From Chara braunii (taxonomy: Eukaryota > Streptophyta > Charophyceae > Charales > Characeae), in NCBI GenBank assembly GCA_003427395.1, contig BFEA01000091.1, forward strand, positions 1,656,592 to 1,693,513: DNA of 36,922 nucleotides. The letters are read 5' to 3'. Under the pieces are notes generated by a model. That model was not told the DNA's origin and did no database searches. It worked only from the letters and a program-made list of their open reading frames with translations. The translations under genes were made by a program, and so were the position numbers. This document shows, in pieces, positions 26,828 through 36,784 of the stretch. Position 1 is the first letter of the stretch; each line of letters starts with the position of its first letter.

Positions 26828-28141
26828 CTACCTTAGTCCAATCCTTGAAACAGATACAGTAGTCCCTTCTGAAGACTGTCTATTCCTGCGGTCCACCCTC
26901 CCATCAGATATAGGCAATCCAGCCCCCTTTTTCACTGCCCAGCCAGTCCCCTGAGAATTGATTGATTGATTGAGTGATGTCTTTCTTAGAGTGATATGTT
27001 TGTAATTGATTTTTGACTTTTTCCCACCGTGAGAGGAGTTCTTGCTGTATATACTGTTTATTGTTTCCGTTACTACTCCTTCCATACGGACTCCCTCTAT
27101 GGCGTATGTGCAGCGTTTTCTCCAGAGTGCCCACATGACCGCTCTTCTCCCAATCTTGAACATGTTGTTTTCAAAAACGCTGCCCGTGGGGGAGGACCAT
27201 GCTTCGCAGAGCAGCGCCCTCCAGCCCCACGGCCAATTTGTGCCCGTGCCCAGAAGACTCCATATCCTATCCCATCAACGCCAAGTGAGGACTGCTCCTG
27301 GACACTGTAGAAAGATGTGTTCTATAGTTTCCGGGATCTTCCGGGAGGGGAAGGCACTGTGGCAAGATATGCACCAGGGGAGAGCCAGACCCCTTTGCTC
27401 CAGGGATGTGCGGTCTATCAGCCAATTATTTGTTGGGAGACAACGATGCTCTATCTGCCACTGCAAAAAAGCAAATTTGGCCGGTTTGTCTCTTATGGTT
27501 GAAAACCACCAAATAGGGCGGACAGTTCCTTGACTAATGTTCAGGTGGGCTATCCAGCGGGCTTTTACCCTCTCCTTAAGATTTACTTTTGGTCAGAGCA
27601 GCCTGTACGTGGCCTTGACCGACAGGTTAAAGAGGTTTATGTTCGGGTTGGCCTGTGTTCTTCGCGCGGGCATCCAGTGCCATTCTTCCGGGTCAAAAGG
27701 GAGTTCAGCGAGGGGTGTACCGGGGCGAAATGCAATCCATTCATCTTTGTGTCTTAGCACACGTATTCTGTCGCTTCCACCAGTGCAAAATTGTCCCATG
27801 AGGCTTCGACTGTGCTCAGCAATATGTTATCTTTGGATTGCAGCCTGTACACCATGGATACCGTGTCGGTTAAAAGCGGAGCGTCTTTTTTCTCTTTTGT
27901 TCCTTGCTTCCATCCTATGGCCAGACTCTGAGGATGAACCTTGGCTCTGAGGACTGGCTGGTGTCCTATTGAGGCACAACTTAGGTGATAGTCTTCGGAT
28001 TCCATTTACCATCCTGTATTTCTCTCTTACCAGCACCTGGGTATAATCCTCCCTGATAATTTCTGCATTCTCTTCTTCAAGCGGGAGGTAGGGGAGACAA
28101 AGGCGTTGATGTGTCGCGCTATTGCTGCTTGCACGTCGCAA
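26828..28141 (-). pseudogene. LINE ORF2 C-terminal fragment, same family as the 35.4-kb copy
   Basis: Read on the minus strand in pieces across frameshifts: a segment with RIRVLRHK, LAELPFDPEEWHW and VKATYRLL (27799-27593) aligns by eye with RIRVLQCHK, LAYLALDPLEWQW and VRTTYRMIG of the 35.4-kb element. Then MQWQIEHRCLPTNNWLIDRT with CISC and ETIEHIFLQCP (27466-27275) gives the CxxC...H...C zinc region. A tail with VMWALWRKRC follows (27163 to about 26900). At least two frameshifts and several stops make it non-functional. Endonuclease and RT are absent. A GATT microsatellite lies at 26957-26977. Confidence 0.7.
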
Positions 28142-28820
28142 GTGTTGCGGGCACGGGCTTTTGGGGGGGCGTGTGGTCGCTGCTGGTTGGCACGTTGGCG
28201 CAGTGCATGGGCGAAGAAAGGAGCGCGTGGGAGTATCTGGCAGTGCAAGTGCGTGCTACAAGCGGAATGGACAAGAGCTCCTGGCGGAGTTTGTGGTCGA
28301 TATTGGTGGCCGGGTGGGCGCTGCTGGGGGTGCACATGCGCGCTGATGGCGCGCTGCCATGTTAGCGCTGAAGTGTCCAGGCTTCCTGAAACTGGGTTGG
28401 GCGTTAGCTAATTGCTGCAACTTCAGTGGAGACTACATAACAGGAACGAGGCAATAACAGCGATACTTGGTGTTTCCGATCTTTTGAAAACACATTTGTG
28501 TCATCTCGCTGCTTCACGCTTCATTCAGGTTATGCTGCAGGTTAGTATGCCGCATGGAGGAGAGCTTACTTCCTCTTGGAAGCAAAGTTTTTTTATGCAT
28601 CACTCTGGCTCTTCATTCGTGGGCTTTTTGTGGAGGGAGGTCGGCTAGTTGCGAAGGGAGAAGAGAAGAGTGCTGTCACGGGGAGTGTGAGGAGGATTGA
28701 CTGGAAACATTGAAGTGCGGGCTCTTCGAGTGTCGAAACGATCTCATCACGAGGATGTTGCTCCAACTCGGGGACGTTCACGTTCGGCCCGTCAGAATGG
28801 TCTTCTTTTCATTATTATCT
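28142..28820. other. GC-rich then mixed sequence, no gene assigned
   Basis: 28130-28380 is GC-rich with overlapping ORFs on both strands that look like composition effects. No domain is recognised. Confidence 0.3.
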
Positions 28821-28835
28821 TTGTCAGGGATAAAC

Positions 28836-29095
28836 TTCAGTATCATCATGGTCATCATCATCTTCATCAGCATCAACATCACATCTGGCGTGGGTGATAC
28901 TTTTGAAGAGGTGGGTGAGAGATTGGAAGGTGTGTTGAAGTTCTTCCCAAAGCTGCAAAGATTGTTCGTCATTGCCATCATCAAGATGTTGTTTGTACTA
29001 CTTCATCATTAATCATCATCAATCATCCTTTTTCTCGCCATCATCATCATAATTATTATCACTATCATCGTCATTGTCATCAACTACCTATTCGT
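28836..29095 (+). repeat. (ATC)n-rich low-complexity region
   Basis: Scattered ATC/TCA units dominate, with a non-repeat island at about 28886-28965. Confidence 0.7.
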
Positions 29096-29179
29096 CATAA
29101 CATCATCTCAGGTTGTTGCTGATCATTAGTATCTTCAACATTTCAGCATGGTGCGGTTCTCTTTCATCCTCACGGCATT

Positions 29180-29290
29180 GTTCGTCATCTTTTTCACGAT
29201 GCGGTGAGTCATCATCTTCGATTTCACGACGCGGGGAGTCATCATCTTCGATTTCATGACACGGTGAGTCATCATCTTCAAGGCGTTTTT
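29180..29290 (-). repeat. 30-bp minisatellite, in frame with a minus-strand ORF
   Basis: Three units containing GAGTCATCATCTTC and TTTCA-GA-GCGG step by 30 bp. On the minus strand they encode repeats of the type EIEDDDSPxR in an 88-codon ORF (29103-29369). The ORF is low complexity and probably not a gene. Confidence 0.7.
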
Positions 29291-29369
29291 TCATCTTCAT
29301 ATTATCATCACCAGCATCATGTTTGGTCATCATCAGGGTGCTGATCATCATCATCATGACATCCATCAA

Positions 29370-29625
29370 TTACAAGCATTCTCACAAGTCTCAATCTCAT
29401 TAAAACATCTTATACTAAATTCATAATTAATATCCCAAATATTCATAATTCCTCGTAACTCTCAAAATCTAAATCTGCGTTATTAATTCACTTGAAGGGT
29501 ATTATTTAATACTTCAATTTCTTACTGTTTAATTTTTGAATCTTTCCATCTCTATCTACTACATACCTAGATGACATTTGGTTTTCCTCTTATATCGGTT
29601 GCAAGATTTTAGGGATGGTAGAATT
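29370..29625. other. AT-rich sequence without recognised features
   Basis: No ORF or repeat seen. Confidence 0.4.
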
Positions 29626-29639
29626 ATGACTGATGCCTT

Positions 29640-30010
29640 TCAAAGTTGTGTTATTTTGTGCCCTTGGTTAGCCGTTGCCAGAACGACGCTGGTCGGTACA
29701 GGGGCGTAGCCTTTTGACCTGTTGAAGCAGGAGCTCGAGGCCTGGTAGAGAGATCTGGGGACTTGTCGAGGGAGGAAGACAATCCAGTGGTGAACTAGGG
29801 GGTGTTGCTATGACGACCTAAGGGGCCGGGTATAGTCTAGGTAGTGAGAACACGTCATCTTTGATTGATATTGGTTGGTATGGCATTGTCTTTGGAAATG
29901 TTGTGTTTGGTATAGGGGGGGAGACCAGGAGTTACTCACAGATTGTAAGGCCAGGAGTGTTGACATAGTAAATTCTTACCATAGATTTAATGTCTTTCGT
30001 ATCATCATCA
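29640..30010 (+). repeat. Long dispersed direct repeat, copy 1 (about 370 bp)
   Basis: Shares with 31110-31490, in order: TTTTGTGCCC, AGAACGACGCTGG, AGAGAT-T-GGGA-TTG, GGGAGGAAG-CAATCCAGTGGTGAACT, ATAGTCTAGGTGG/AGTG, GAGAACA and TGGCATTGTC. Both copies end against an ATC-rich stretch. Identity is moderate, so the duplication is not recent. Confidence 0.7.
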
Positions 30011-30265
30011 ACAGCTACTCTAATTATCGTAGTATCGGTAATATCAATAGTAAAAAATAATATATATATATATATATATACAGGGTAACTGGCGTTCGGG
30101 ACGGGCCGAACGCCCGAACACGAACGCCCGAACGTATGGGACCCCTTGGGGATGCGTTCGGCCGTTCGGGCCGAACGAGGACCAAAAAAATATATATATA
30201 TCGTCAAATAGAACTGCCCGGTAAACCGTAGGCAGAGAGGGAGAAGAGGACAACAAACGAGGGGC

Positions 30266-30310
30266 TGTGACAAACTGTTTCGTCGAAGTTTCACCGACTC
30301 ATCAGGAGGC
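30266..30310 (-). ncRNA. Hammerhead-like motif (core intact, stem I unclear)
   Basis: On the minus strand: CTGATGAG (30305-30298), stem II GTCG/CGAC with a 9-nt loop, GAAA, then ACA-GTT-TGT as a tiny stem III, and GTC (30271-30269) as the cleavage triplet. Sequence on either side does not pair well as stem I, so it may be a decayed or split ribozyme. TA runs lie on both sides. Confidence 0.5.
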
Positions 30311-30493
30311 TATATATATATACATATATATATATATCAAAAAAATATGAAAAAAAGATATGTTATGAAGAAAAATAAATTAAAGAAGATTTGCCTGAGC
30401 ATTACATCCAAATTCCTTACCAAATTTGAAATAAAAATAAAATAAGAAAAACAAATACTAATTAAAAAAAAAAAAAAAAAAAAGTAGTGAGTG

Positions 30494-30830
30494 CGCGAGC
30501 ACGTTTTCGACACCGCCATCTTTGGCGATTTTTCATTTTTTTTTGGCGTAGCTAAATGCCCTGAAAATTTACAGATGTGCACCACATAATGCAAAACCCA
30601 CTAAAAAACGTTTCAAAAAATAATAAAATTGTTTAGACCCCGAACTCAAGTGAAAACAAAAAGTAAAAAGTAAAAACAAATGTGGGCGACCACGTTTTGA
30701 CACCGCCATCTTTGGCGATTTTTAATTCTTATTTGGCTGAGCCAAATGACTTGAAAATTTATAGGCACGTACCTCATGTCATAGAGAACTCACAGAAACA
30801 AATTAAAAAAAAACAAATATTTTAAGGCCC
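30494..30830. repeat. Internal duplication with CGCCA-TCTT-TGGCG hairpins
   Basis: GACACCGCCATCTTTGGCGA occurs at about 30509 and 30700 with an offset near 192 bp and similar AT-rich flanks. Each copy holds a 5-bp hairpin with a 4-nt loop. Confidence 0.65.
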
Positions 30831-30892
30831 GAAATAATTTTTGGCGGGGGCCGAATGCCGTCGGGTTCGGACCCCGTACGGGACCCCGAACG

Positions 30893-30936
30893 CCCGTACG
30901 TACGGAGGTCTGCCCGGGGACCTCCGTACGTACGGG
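30893..30936. repeat. Perfect 18-bp inverted repeat with 8-nt loop
   Basis: Positions 30893-30910 and 30919-30936 are exact reverse complements built on CCCGTACGTACGGAGGTC. The loop is TGCCCGGG. It lies just inside the right end of the hAT-like element. Confidence 0.95.
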
Positions 30937-30945
30937 CTGGTGACC

Positions 30946-30948
<3 letters not shown>

Positions 30949-30993
<45 letters not shown>
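30949..30993 (+). repeat. (TA)n microsatellite
   Basis: About 21 TA units. Shorter TA runs lie at 30060-30080, 30190-30200 and 30312-30337. Confidence 0.95.
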
Positions 30994-30995
<2 letters not shown>

Positions 30996-31109
30996 AAAGT
31001 TATATAAAAAATCATATCAAGCTTTCTAGTGTTCTACAATGCCTAGCGGCATTTAGTCTTCTTCCTCATTCGGGATATAGGATTTCAGAGATGTTTGAAT
31101 CTGAACTGC

Positions 31110-31490
31110 TATCTGCAGAGTTGCTTTGTTTTGTGCCCCTGTTTTGCCAATGCAAGAACGACGCTGGCAGGAGGTGGGGCGTTGCTCTGTAACCCGCGAA
31201 TGGCAGGCATGTGGGGCCTTGTAAAGAGATTTCGGGATTTGCTGAGGGAGGAAGGCAATCCAGTGGTGAACTGGGGGGGGCTGCCTAGATAACCTATGGG
31301 TCCAGGGATAGTCTAGGTGGCGAGAACAGATCAACTTTGTTTGACATTGGTTAGGATGGCATTGTCCCTAAGATGTACTGTCCTGGTACAGGAAGGGCTA
31401 GGAGTTGTTTCTGGATTAGGAGGCTAGAATTGCTGATATAGCATAGTCTTCTATATTTTTTACATACTAATCATCATCATCATTATCATC
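31110..31490 (+). repeat. Long dispersed direct repeat, copy 2
   Basis: Partner of 29640-30010, about 1.47 kb downstream in the same orientation. The hAT-like element lies between the two copies. Confidence 0.7.
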
Positions 31491-31536
31491 ATCATAATCA
31501 TCATCATTGGTATTATTATCTCACAAGAATCAACAA

Positions 31537-31538
31537 AA

Positions 31539-31574
<36 letters not shown>

Positions 31575-31673
31575 ATGAGGGACGCTGAGCCCGGTTCTCA
31601 GCATGTTCGTTTCGGCCACTCCGGGTAGACTGTGAGGACCCCGGCCTCAATCTTCTTATTGATAATATCAGCC

Positions 31674-31703
<30 letters not shown>
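31537..31703 (+). mobile_element. Short A-tailed element with H1 hairpin, preceded by (TCA)n
   Basis: A (TCA)n run (31540-31575) is followed by ATGAGGGAC, GCTGAG (31584-31589), loop CCCGGTT and CTCAGC (31597-31602). About 70 nt later comes poly(A) at 31674-31700. It is inserted at the edge of the minus-strand LINE: just beyond the tail, the minus strand reads LINE-like codons. Confidence 0.55.
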
Positions 31704-31707
<4 letters not shown>

Positions 31708-32682
31708 GAGGTTGCCCCTAAGATCAGGTTTCCAGCAAATTGTTCTGCATTTTTCGTTGGAGAGGACATAATCTACCTGGTGAAAAACGTTATCTTCATC
31801 TTTAGCTACAAGCCATGTGCCCCTCGACACCCCATTGGTTATAAGTAAAATTTTTCATGATTGTGGAACGACTTCCACTATCCGGGACAGATGGTATGCG
31901 ACGTCATGCAGATTGCCCAACCTGAATTGGATTTCGGCAGCATTCTTAGAGACCTTATTCTTACTATCCCAAATGTGGCTTACCTTGTAGACTCCCCTAC
32001 GAACCCTGGAACTACCAAATCTCATAGAAGAAATGTAGAAAATGTTGTCCCTACTATTGCAGATTGTCGAGTTATCAAAAAACTTTTGAGATGGAACTTC
32101 TTCTGCAGTCGAAGGCCAAGTTAAAGCAGAAGGTAGCATAGAGTTCCAGACTTTCAATATGGGACCCCGAGTCTGTGATTTAATTCTCTTTTGAGAAAAC
32201 CCCTCATGTAGATCCAGGCTTTCAATATGGGACCCCAAGTCTCTGATTTAATTTTCACCCCTCATGCGGAGGCATGCCCATATGTTGTCTGGGTCAGACA
32301 AGCCCCATTCTTCCATTAGGATTTGTTGGGCTAGTTTGATCCAGGCGCGATTGGAATCCAAAATCAGCAGTTTGATCACCCCTTTGATTAGCAGTGGCCT
32401 ATTCTTCGATAGGATATCTAACAATCCCACTCCACCTTCGTTACGTTTCTGGGTAATTTTCCACCAGGCGCTCTTCAGTCGGGCCTGACCCTTCTCAATT
32501 GTGCCTTTCCAAAGATAGTTGACAATCTGTTGTCTTAGTCTTCGTTCACTTGTCAATGAGATGGACTTGATGGAGAGGATGTACCATATCGTGGACAGCA
32601 TCATACTATTGATGACTATCGCTCTTCCAAATAAAGAAACAGACCAAATCTTAAACCACGAGATGTCATTGAGTCTTTTCAT
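31704..32682 (-). pseudogene. LINE ORF2 post-RT region, broken
   Basis: The frame 32682-32248 is a typical plant LINE segment after the RT: SLFGRAIVINSMMLSTIWYIL, then LWKGTIEKGQARLKSAWW, then GGVGLLDI and NRPLLIKGVIKL (the W...GGLGI-type motif). It is followed, after a break caused by a 68-bp-phase duplication (ACTTTCAATATGGGACCCC at about 32150 and GCTTTCAATATGGGACCCC at about 32218), by an open segment to 31855 (VWNSMLPSALTWPSTAEEV). The zinc region is not seen on this copy. It belongs to the same element as the RT and endonuclease parts at 32.67-34.76 kb. Confidence 0.65.
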
Positions 32683-33598
32683 ACTTCTTTATCTTTTGTG
32701 ATCTGATCTCACTCTGTTTCCTTTCATTGTTACCATATGAAACCTCTATCCTCATAAATATCTCTGAATGATCTTTGTCCTTAACCACCGTACCTAGATC
32801 CACAGCTAGAGTCGCATTATCTCTAGTCAAAGCGACTAAGTTATCCCAACTAACCTTTGCCTCCGATGTCGTACAAAATAAGTCAAGGGAGTACCTGACT
32901 TCTGTGAGTGACTGAACTGAGTTTTTGGAAATCACTGCTAGATCATCAGTCAATTCTGAAGTTTGCAATTGACAAGTAGGGGTAACTTGCAAGCCTTTTG
33001 TGTGGAAGTTGCGCATCGGATCTAAGAGAAGTTTGCAATTGACAAGTAGGGGTAACTTGCAAGCCTGTTGCAGGACATGGAAGAGAGGAGCTAGTGGACA
33101 GCCTTGTCTCAGCGATCTTAAGAGTTGGAACTGAGAAAATTTCCTCCCATTGATCACCATTGAGGCTACTGAGGCCGAATACAGTTTGCTCACTCAATTA
33201 CAGAAAACCGGGCCAAAACCTCTCCGCTCTAGCACTTGAATAACAAAATCTCAGTTGACCCTATCATAGGCTTTCTCAAAATCTATTAGCATAATGACTT
33301 CTGAAGATGGTCTTTGCTCTATTAATTCCATAGTCTGTGAGACGGTCATCACATTGTCTAATGTCAATCTGCCTTTCACAAAACCGGACTGGTCTAGGTG
33401 TACTAGATCCGGAAGGACGTCAGCTATACGGCTAGAAAGAGTCTTGGCTAGGATCTTTCCCCGAGCATTAAGCAGTGTTATGGGTCCGTAATTTCTGATT
33501 TCCTTTTTGTCATTCTTCTTGTGAATAAATGAGATGGATCCTTCCATCATTTCTTTACCCAAGCTCTGACCATCCACTACCTTGTTGAATATTTCCAA
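32666..33598 (-). pseudogene. LINE ORF2 reverse transcriptase domain, broken
   Basis: RNA-dependent DNA polymerase of a non-LTR retrotransposon. On the minus strand 33598-33251 has SFIHKKNDKKEIRNYGPITL, KILAKTLSSRI, LDQSGFVKGR and the motif-A block LIDFEKAYDRVN with its catalytic Asp. A stop and frame change follow. 33193-32666 has LRQGCPLAPLF and then a TDDLAVIS block standing for the FADD box: the second pair of Asp is kept but Phe-Ala is replaced, exactly where a 39-bp direct repeat (32958 and 33028, 70-bp phase) disrupts the domain. The element cannot make an active enzyme. Confidence 0.85.
32958..33066. repeat. 39-bp direct repeat inside the RT domain
   Basis: The sequence starting GAAGTTTGCAATTGACAAG is identical at 32958-32996 and 33028-33066. 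The 70-bp step is not a multiple of three, so it shifts the RT frame just before the catalytic Asp pair. Confidence 0.9.
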
Positions 33599-33745
33599 GA
33601 GTATAGGCCCAAGGATATGCCAAGACCTCTAGAAAAATTCAAGACCCAACCCATCCGGACCCGGTCATACTGTTCATGGACGCCGTAAGCTCTTCTAGGC
33701 TAATCTTCTTGTCCAACAGTTGCTGTTGTGAGAAAGTGAATTTTC

Positions 33746-34132
33746 TCATATGAATGTTTCATAGATTTTCCTCTTCCTCATGAGAGACCAGAGGTTCCCC
33801 CGGAGTCTTCTCCGTAGATAGGAGTCTCTCGTAGAACAGGCTTGCATATGAGCACCTACTCTTTGGCTCTTTGGCCAGAGGAAGGGAGGGGTCGAAGGGT
33901 GAAGGAGTTCATAAATTAGTGTGTGGCCTCTAGAGTTCTTAACTTTGCTAAGGTACTGTTTGGACATCCTATCGTTATGCATTATCCTCTTGACCGAGGA
34001 AGATTTCGGCCACTCCTCCTCCCTCTGAATCTGAAAGTCCTCCCATTGGCTCAACCATCTATCTCTCATTTCGGACCAGTACGATAGGGCGTATGGCTCC
34101 CTTATTCTCTGTTGTTCTGCCTTTTCAAACAT
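33746..34132 (-). pseudogene. LINE ORF2 linker between endonuclease and RT
   Basis: A 128-codon Arg/Glu/Trp-rich, helix-prone segment (EAEQ-type start, RDRWLSQWEDFQ, LSKVKNSRGHTLIYELLHP) lies in the right place and strand between the endonuclease and RT parts. It has the look of the linker in plant L1-type ORF2. The gap 34133-34476 carries further decayed ORF2 sequence without an open frame. Confidence 0.55.
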
Positions 34133-34476
34133 TTTTTGTCAACTAGGCTTCCTTGGCATTTCTCTGTCTAGCTTTCAATAGGCTAAAACACTCTTTAACA
34201 TTTTCGTGGTTTGTCTAATGCCTGCATCATACCAATCTACTAAGTTATTAAAGGACGGTTTGTCCTCCTCGTAATCTTTCCAAAACTCTTTAATTCAATC
34301 CTTAAGCCCTGGATCCTCTAGTACCTAGACCTGTATCATTGGTAAGTCTTTGGCTCTGAAAGGATCAACTCTCAAAGACAACTCCAGGATTATTGGTTTG
34401 TAATCTGGTGAGGGATCTGAATGTATTGAGATGTCAATAACTTTCCCCCAAAGAAAATCCTTAACCAACCAGTAGT

Positions 34477-34764
34477 CTAACGTTTTCCTGCCACCGGATG
34501 GTTTTTCATGGAAAAAGCTGACACCGAGGTAAAGGTCATTGAATCCGGGTATAAAGTTCGAAAAGCATTGGTGGGCCCCAGCTCAAACATAAGGTCCTTG
34601 AGTCTTTTGGAATCTGACCAGTTATCATCTTCGCTTGACGAATCTAAGGATGGGCCCATTGTGGCATTCCAATCTCCCCCTATGACAAAATTATGTGGGT
34701 TCTTTCCAGTCGGGAATTGGACGTGGAAAGTCCTTCGTCGCTTTTCCACGCGACTCTTTTCCAA
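34477..34764 (-). pseudogene. LINE ORF2 AP-endonuclease domain fragment
   Basis: The minus strand encodes NPHNFVIGGDWNATM, the GGDxN motif of the apurinic/apyrimidinic-type endonuclease that nicks target DNA. It is followed by the downstream LKDLMFELGPTNAFRTLYPD and TFTS blocks. The N-terminal third is replaced by the 34.69-35.06-kb direct-repeat segment, so the catalytic pocket is incomplete. Confidence 0.75.
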
Positions 34765-35062
34765 CTCGTGGGGCCTAGGATCCCGGAAGAAAAATGACTT
34801 CCAGGCATTTCAATCTCCCCCTAGGACAGTCTCTGGTGGACATCACGAACACTTGCGCCGACTTCCAATTTTGGAAAACACACGGGGATGCCCCCCCCTT
34901 ACCCCCTGCGTTTGGCACAAATTTCCGGCAAATTTGCGGAATGTGGGTTCTTTCCAGCCGGAATTGCACATGGAAAGTCCTTTGTCGCTTTTCCACACGA
35001 CTCTTTTCTGACTCATGGGGTTTGGGATCCCGAAAGGAAAACGGCTTCCAGGCATTCTTCCA
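34690..35062. repeat. Pair of about 115-bp direct repeats joined to the LINE
   Basis: TGGGTTCTTTCCAG, TGGAAAGTCCTT-GTCGCTTTTCCAC, CGACTCTTTTC and CTTCCAGGCATT occur in both 34694-34811 and 34944-35062, about 250 bp apart and near 85% alike. In addition GGCATT-CAATCTCCCCCTA occurs at 34663 and 34804, so a 20-bp LINE segment (encoding part of GGDWNA) is duplicated around the first repeat, like a target duplication. Confidence 0.75.
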
Positions 35063-35368
35063 CTGTCTGTGGGGTCTGAGAAAGCATCCCGCGGGGTGTT
35101 TTTTCTGAGTTTTTCCCTTCTGGGGTCCACCTCTTAACCCAAAAAAAACGTACGTTTTTATATTCAAGTTGGCTGTGAAAAATGGATCGTACGTTTGAAT
35201 ACAACATTCGTACATTTTTTTTAGAGGTAAGTTGAATAGCGCCATGTACCTGGCTGGCGCAGACAGCGTCCAAATTTGTGCAAAGAGTGGCAGCATGACT
35301 ACGACTCCAATCATGTCTGCCCCACGCCCGCAGGCTGGCAGACGCTCTAGAACAATTGATTATTCTCG
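35063..35368. other. No gene recognised between opposing LINEs
   Basis: Mixed sequence with a run of short A/T tracts and repeated CGTAC(G/A)TTT phrases (about 35149, 35190, 35210). Confidence 0.35.
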
Positions 35369-36724
35369 ATGCCCCTAGCTTGGGTAGAAATCCTGAGAAA
35401 AGGACCATCATTACAGGAACAGGATTGGGTAGCGGTCAGGATAGAAGAGCTCCCCCTACAAATAGGTTTCGTAGTGGAAGTCAGACCGGAAGAGACATTG
35501 ATCAACCTATTTGAGAGAAGAGGGAACGACATATTGGTGAGATACCACCCAGACTCGGTCTAGTGGCATGACAAGACCAACCTTTATCGAATCCGGGTGT
35601 TGCAATGCCACAAGGAGGGGAGAACCCAATGGCAAGCATACCGACCGCAAACCCCCCTGGCCTACTTAGCCCTGGACCCTCTCGAATGGCAATGGGAGAG
35701 GGGTCGGCAAGGGCAACCAGTGCAACTCACTAAGCTGCCAGTTAGAACCACTTATAGGATGATTGGGCCCAAAGTGGATGTACGGGCAGTGATAGGGGAC
35801 AGATGGAAGAGACACTTGAACTTAGGAGACGACCAGACTAGAGGTCGGCAATGGTTCAGGGGTGTGAAAGAGCGACCAACGAAGTTCGCCTCCCTACAAT
35901 GGAAAATCAGCCACAGATGCCTCCCCACCAATAACTTGATCATTGATAGAACGAACCTGAAACAAAGGGGGGAGGCTCTCCCTTGGTGCAAATCCTGTTA
36001 TGAAGGATTCCCGAGCCGACGAATATGTGAGACCATAGAACACATCTTCCTCCAATGCCTGGGGGCTATACTAATGTGGCGTTGGTGGGACCGCATCTGG
36101 TCACAACTAGGAACCGAAGAAGAATGACCGTGGAGTTGGGAGTCAATCTTGTTAGGTGAGTGGCCTAGACCACAGGTATCCCACTCTACCAAAAACCTTT
36201 TTTCTACAGCCAGAAAGACGGTGGTGTGGACACTTTGGTCCAAAAGGTGTGTTTTTGACCAGGAAGGGCCCATAATGGGGGGAGGGAAAATAGCTAACAT
36301 AGTCAGACAATTTATCAAAACAGAAATAAGGATACAATGGAATAAGGTTTAGGGCAAAATGGTACACCTCACACAAAAAACATATATTATCAAAGAAATG
36401 CATGCCTTCTGCACAGATTGGCTGGGGGGGGACAGGGGTGGCAGGCTGACACATGTCAAATGGCGTGGGGAGCAGGGGAATGAGGGAGGCAGTGGCGACT
36501 TCACCAAGGACTACAACCTCAGATTCAAGGACTGGTTGCAGGTCGACCCCAACACTCCGTTAAAGAGCCCCGAAGAGTTTCCAGATATGTTTAGAAATAG
36601 ACGAAGGGTATTTGGAATGTTAAGGGGTTGTGATGGCAGGATGGGGAAGGAACTAGTGTATAGTAGCAATACATCTGGCCCCTGTCATAGGGTGAAGAGG
36701 GGTCCTTCCCAGTTTGTCGCATGA
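35369..36724 (+). pseudogene. LINE ORF2 C-terminal region (zf-RVT) with in-frame stops
   Basis: A single reading frame can be followed for about 1.36 kb, interrupted only by TAG at 35561, TGA at 36125 and TAG at 36350. The middle segment has LAYLALDPLEWQW, VRTTYRMIG, SLQWKISHRCLPTNNLIIDR and the zinc region CKSC...CETIEHIFLQC (CxxC-x-H-x-C), then MWRWWDRIW. The next part has VVWTLWSKRCVF, the W..W.RRN-like block. It is the same family as 26.8-28.1 kb and related to 14.7-16.1 kb. RT and endonuclease are missing. The three-hairpin module begins about 60 bp after the last stop. Confidence 0.75.
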
Positions 36725-36784
36725 TCATGGTTTCTTCTTATTTTTCTTCTTAATTTTTCTTATGTTCACCTATGTACTTCTAAA

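Larger units (their letters stand above)
30081..30948. mobile_element. Non-autonomous hAT-like element in a (TA)n target
   Basis: The left end CAGGGTAACTGG and the inverse of the right end CAGGGTCACCAG form short terminal inverted repeats. Both ends abut TA dinucleotide runs. Subterminal regions are rich in TTCGGG/CCCGAA and CGTACG motifs on both sides, as in hAT-type elements with many transposase-binding repeats. The interior contains a 192-bp-phase duplication and no transposase. An exact 8-bp duplication cannot be proved in TA repeats. Confidence 0.45.

Noticed and set aside
28106-28411. Plus-strand 101-codon ORF
   Set aside because: Several mutually overlapping frames are open on both strands in a GC-rich segment; no domain.
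29103-29369. Acidic repeat protein on the minus strand
   Set aside because: Encoded by a 30-bp minisatellite and ATC repeats; low complexity and no flanking coding evidence.
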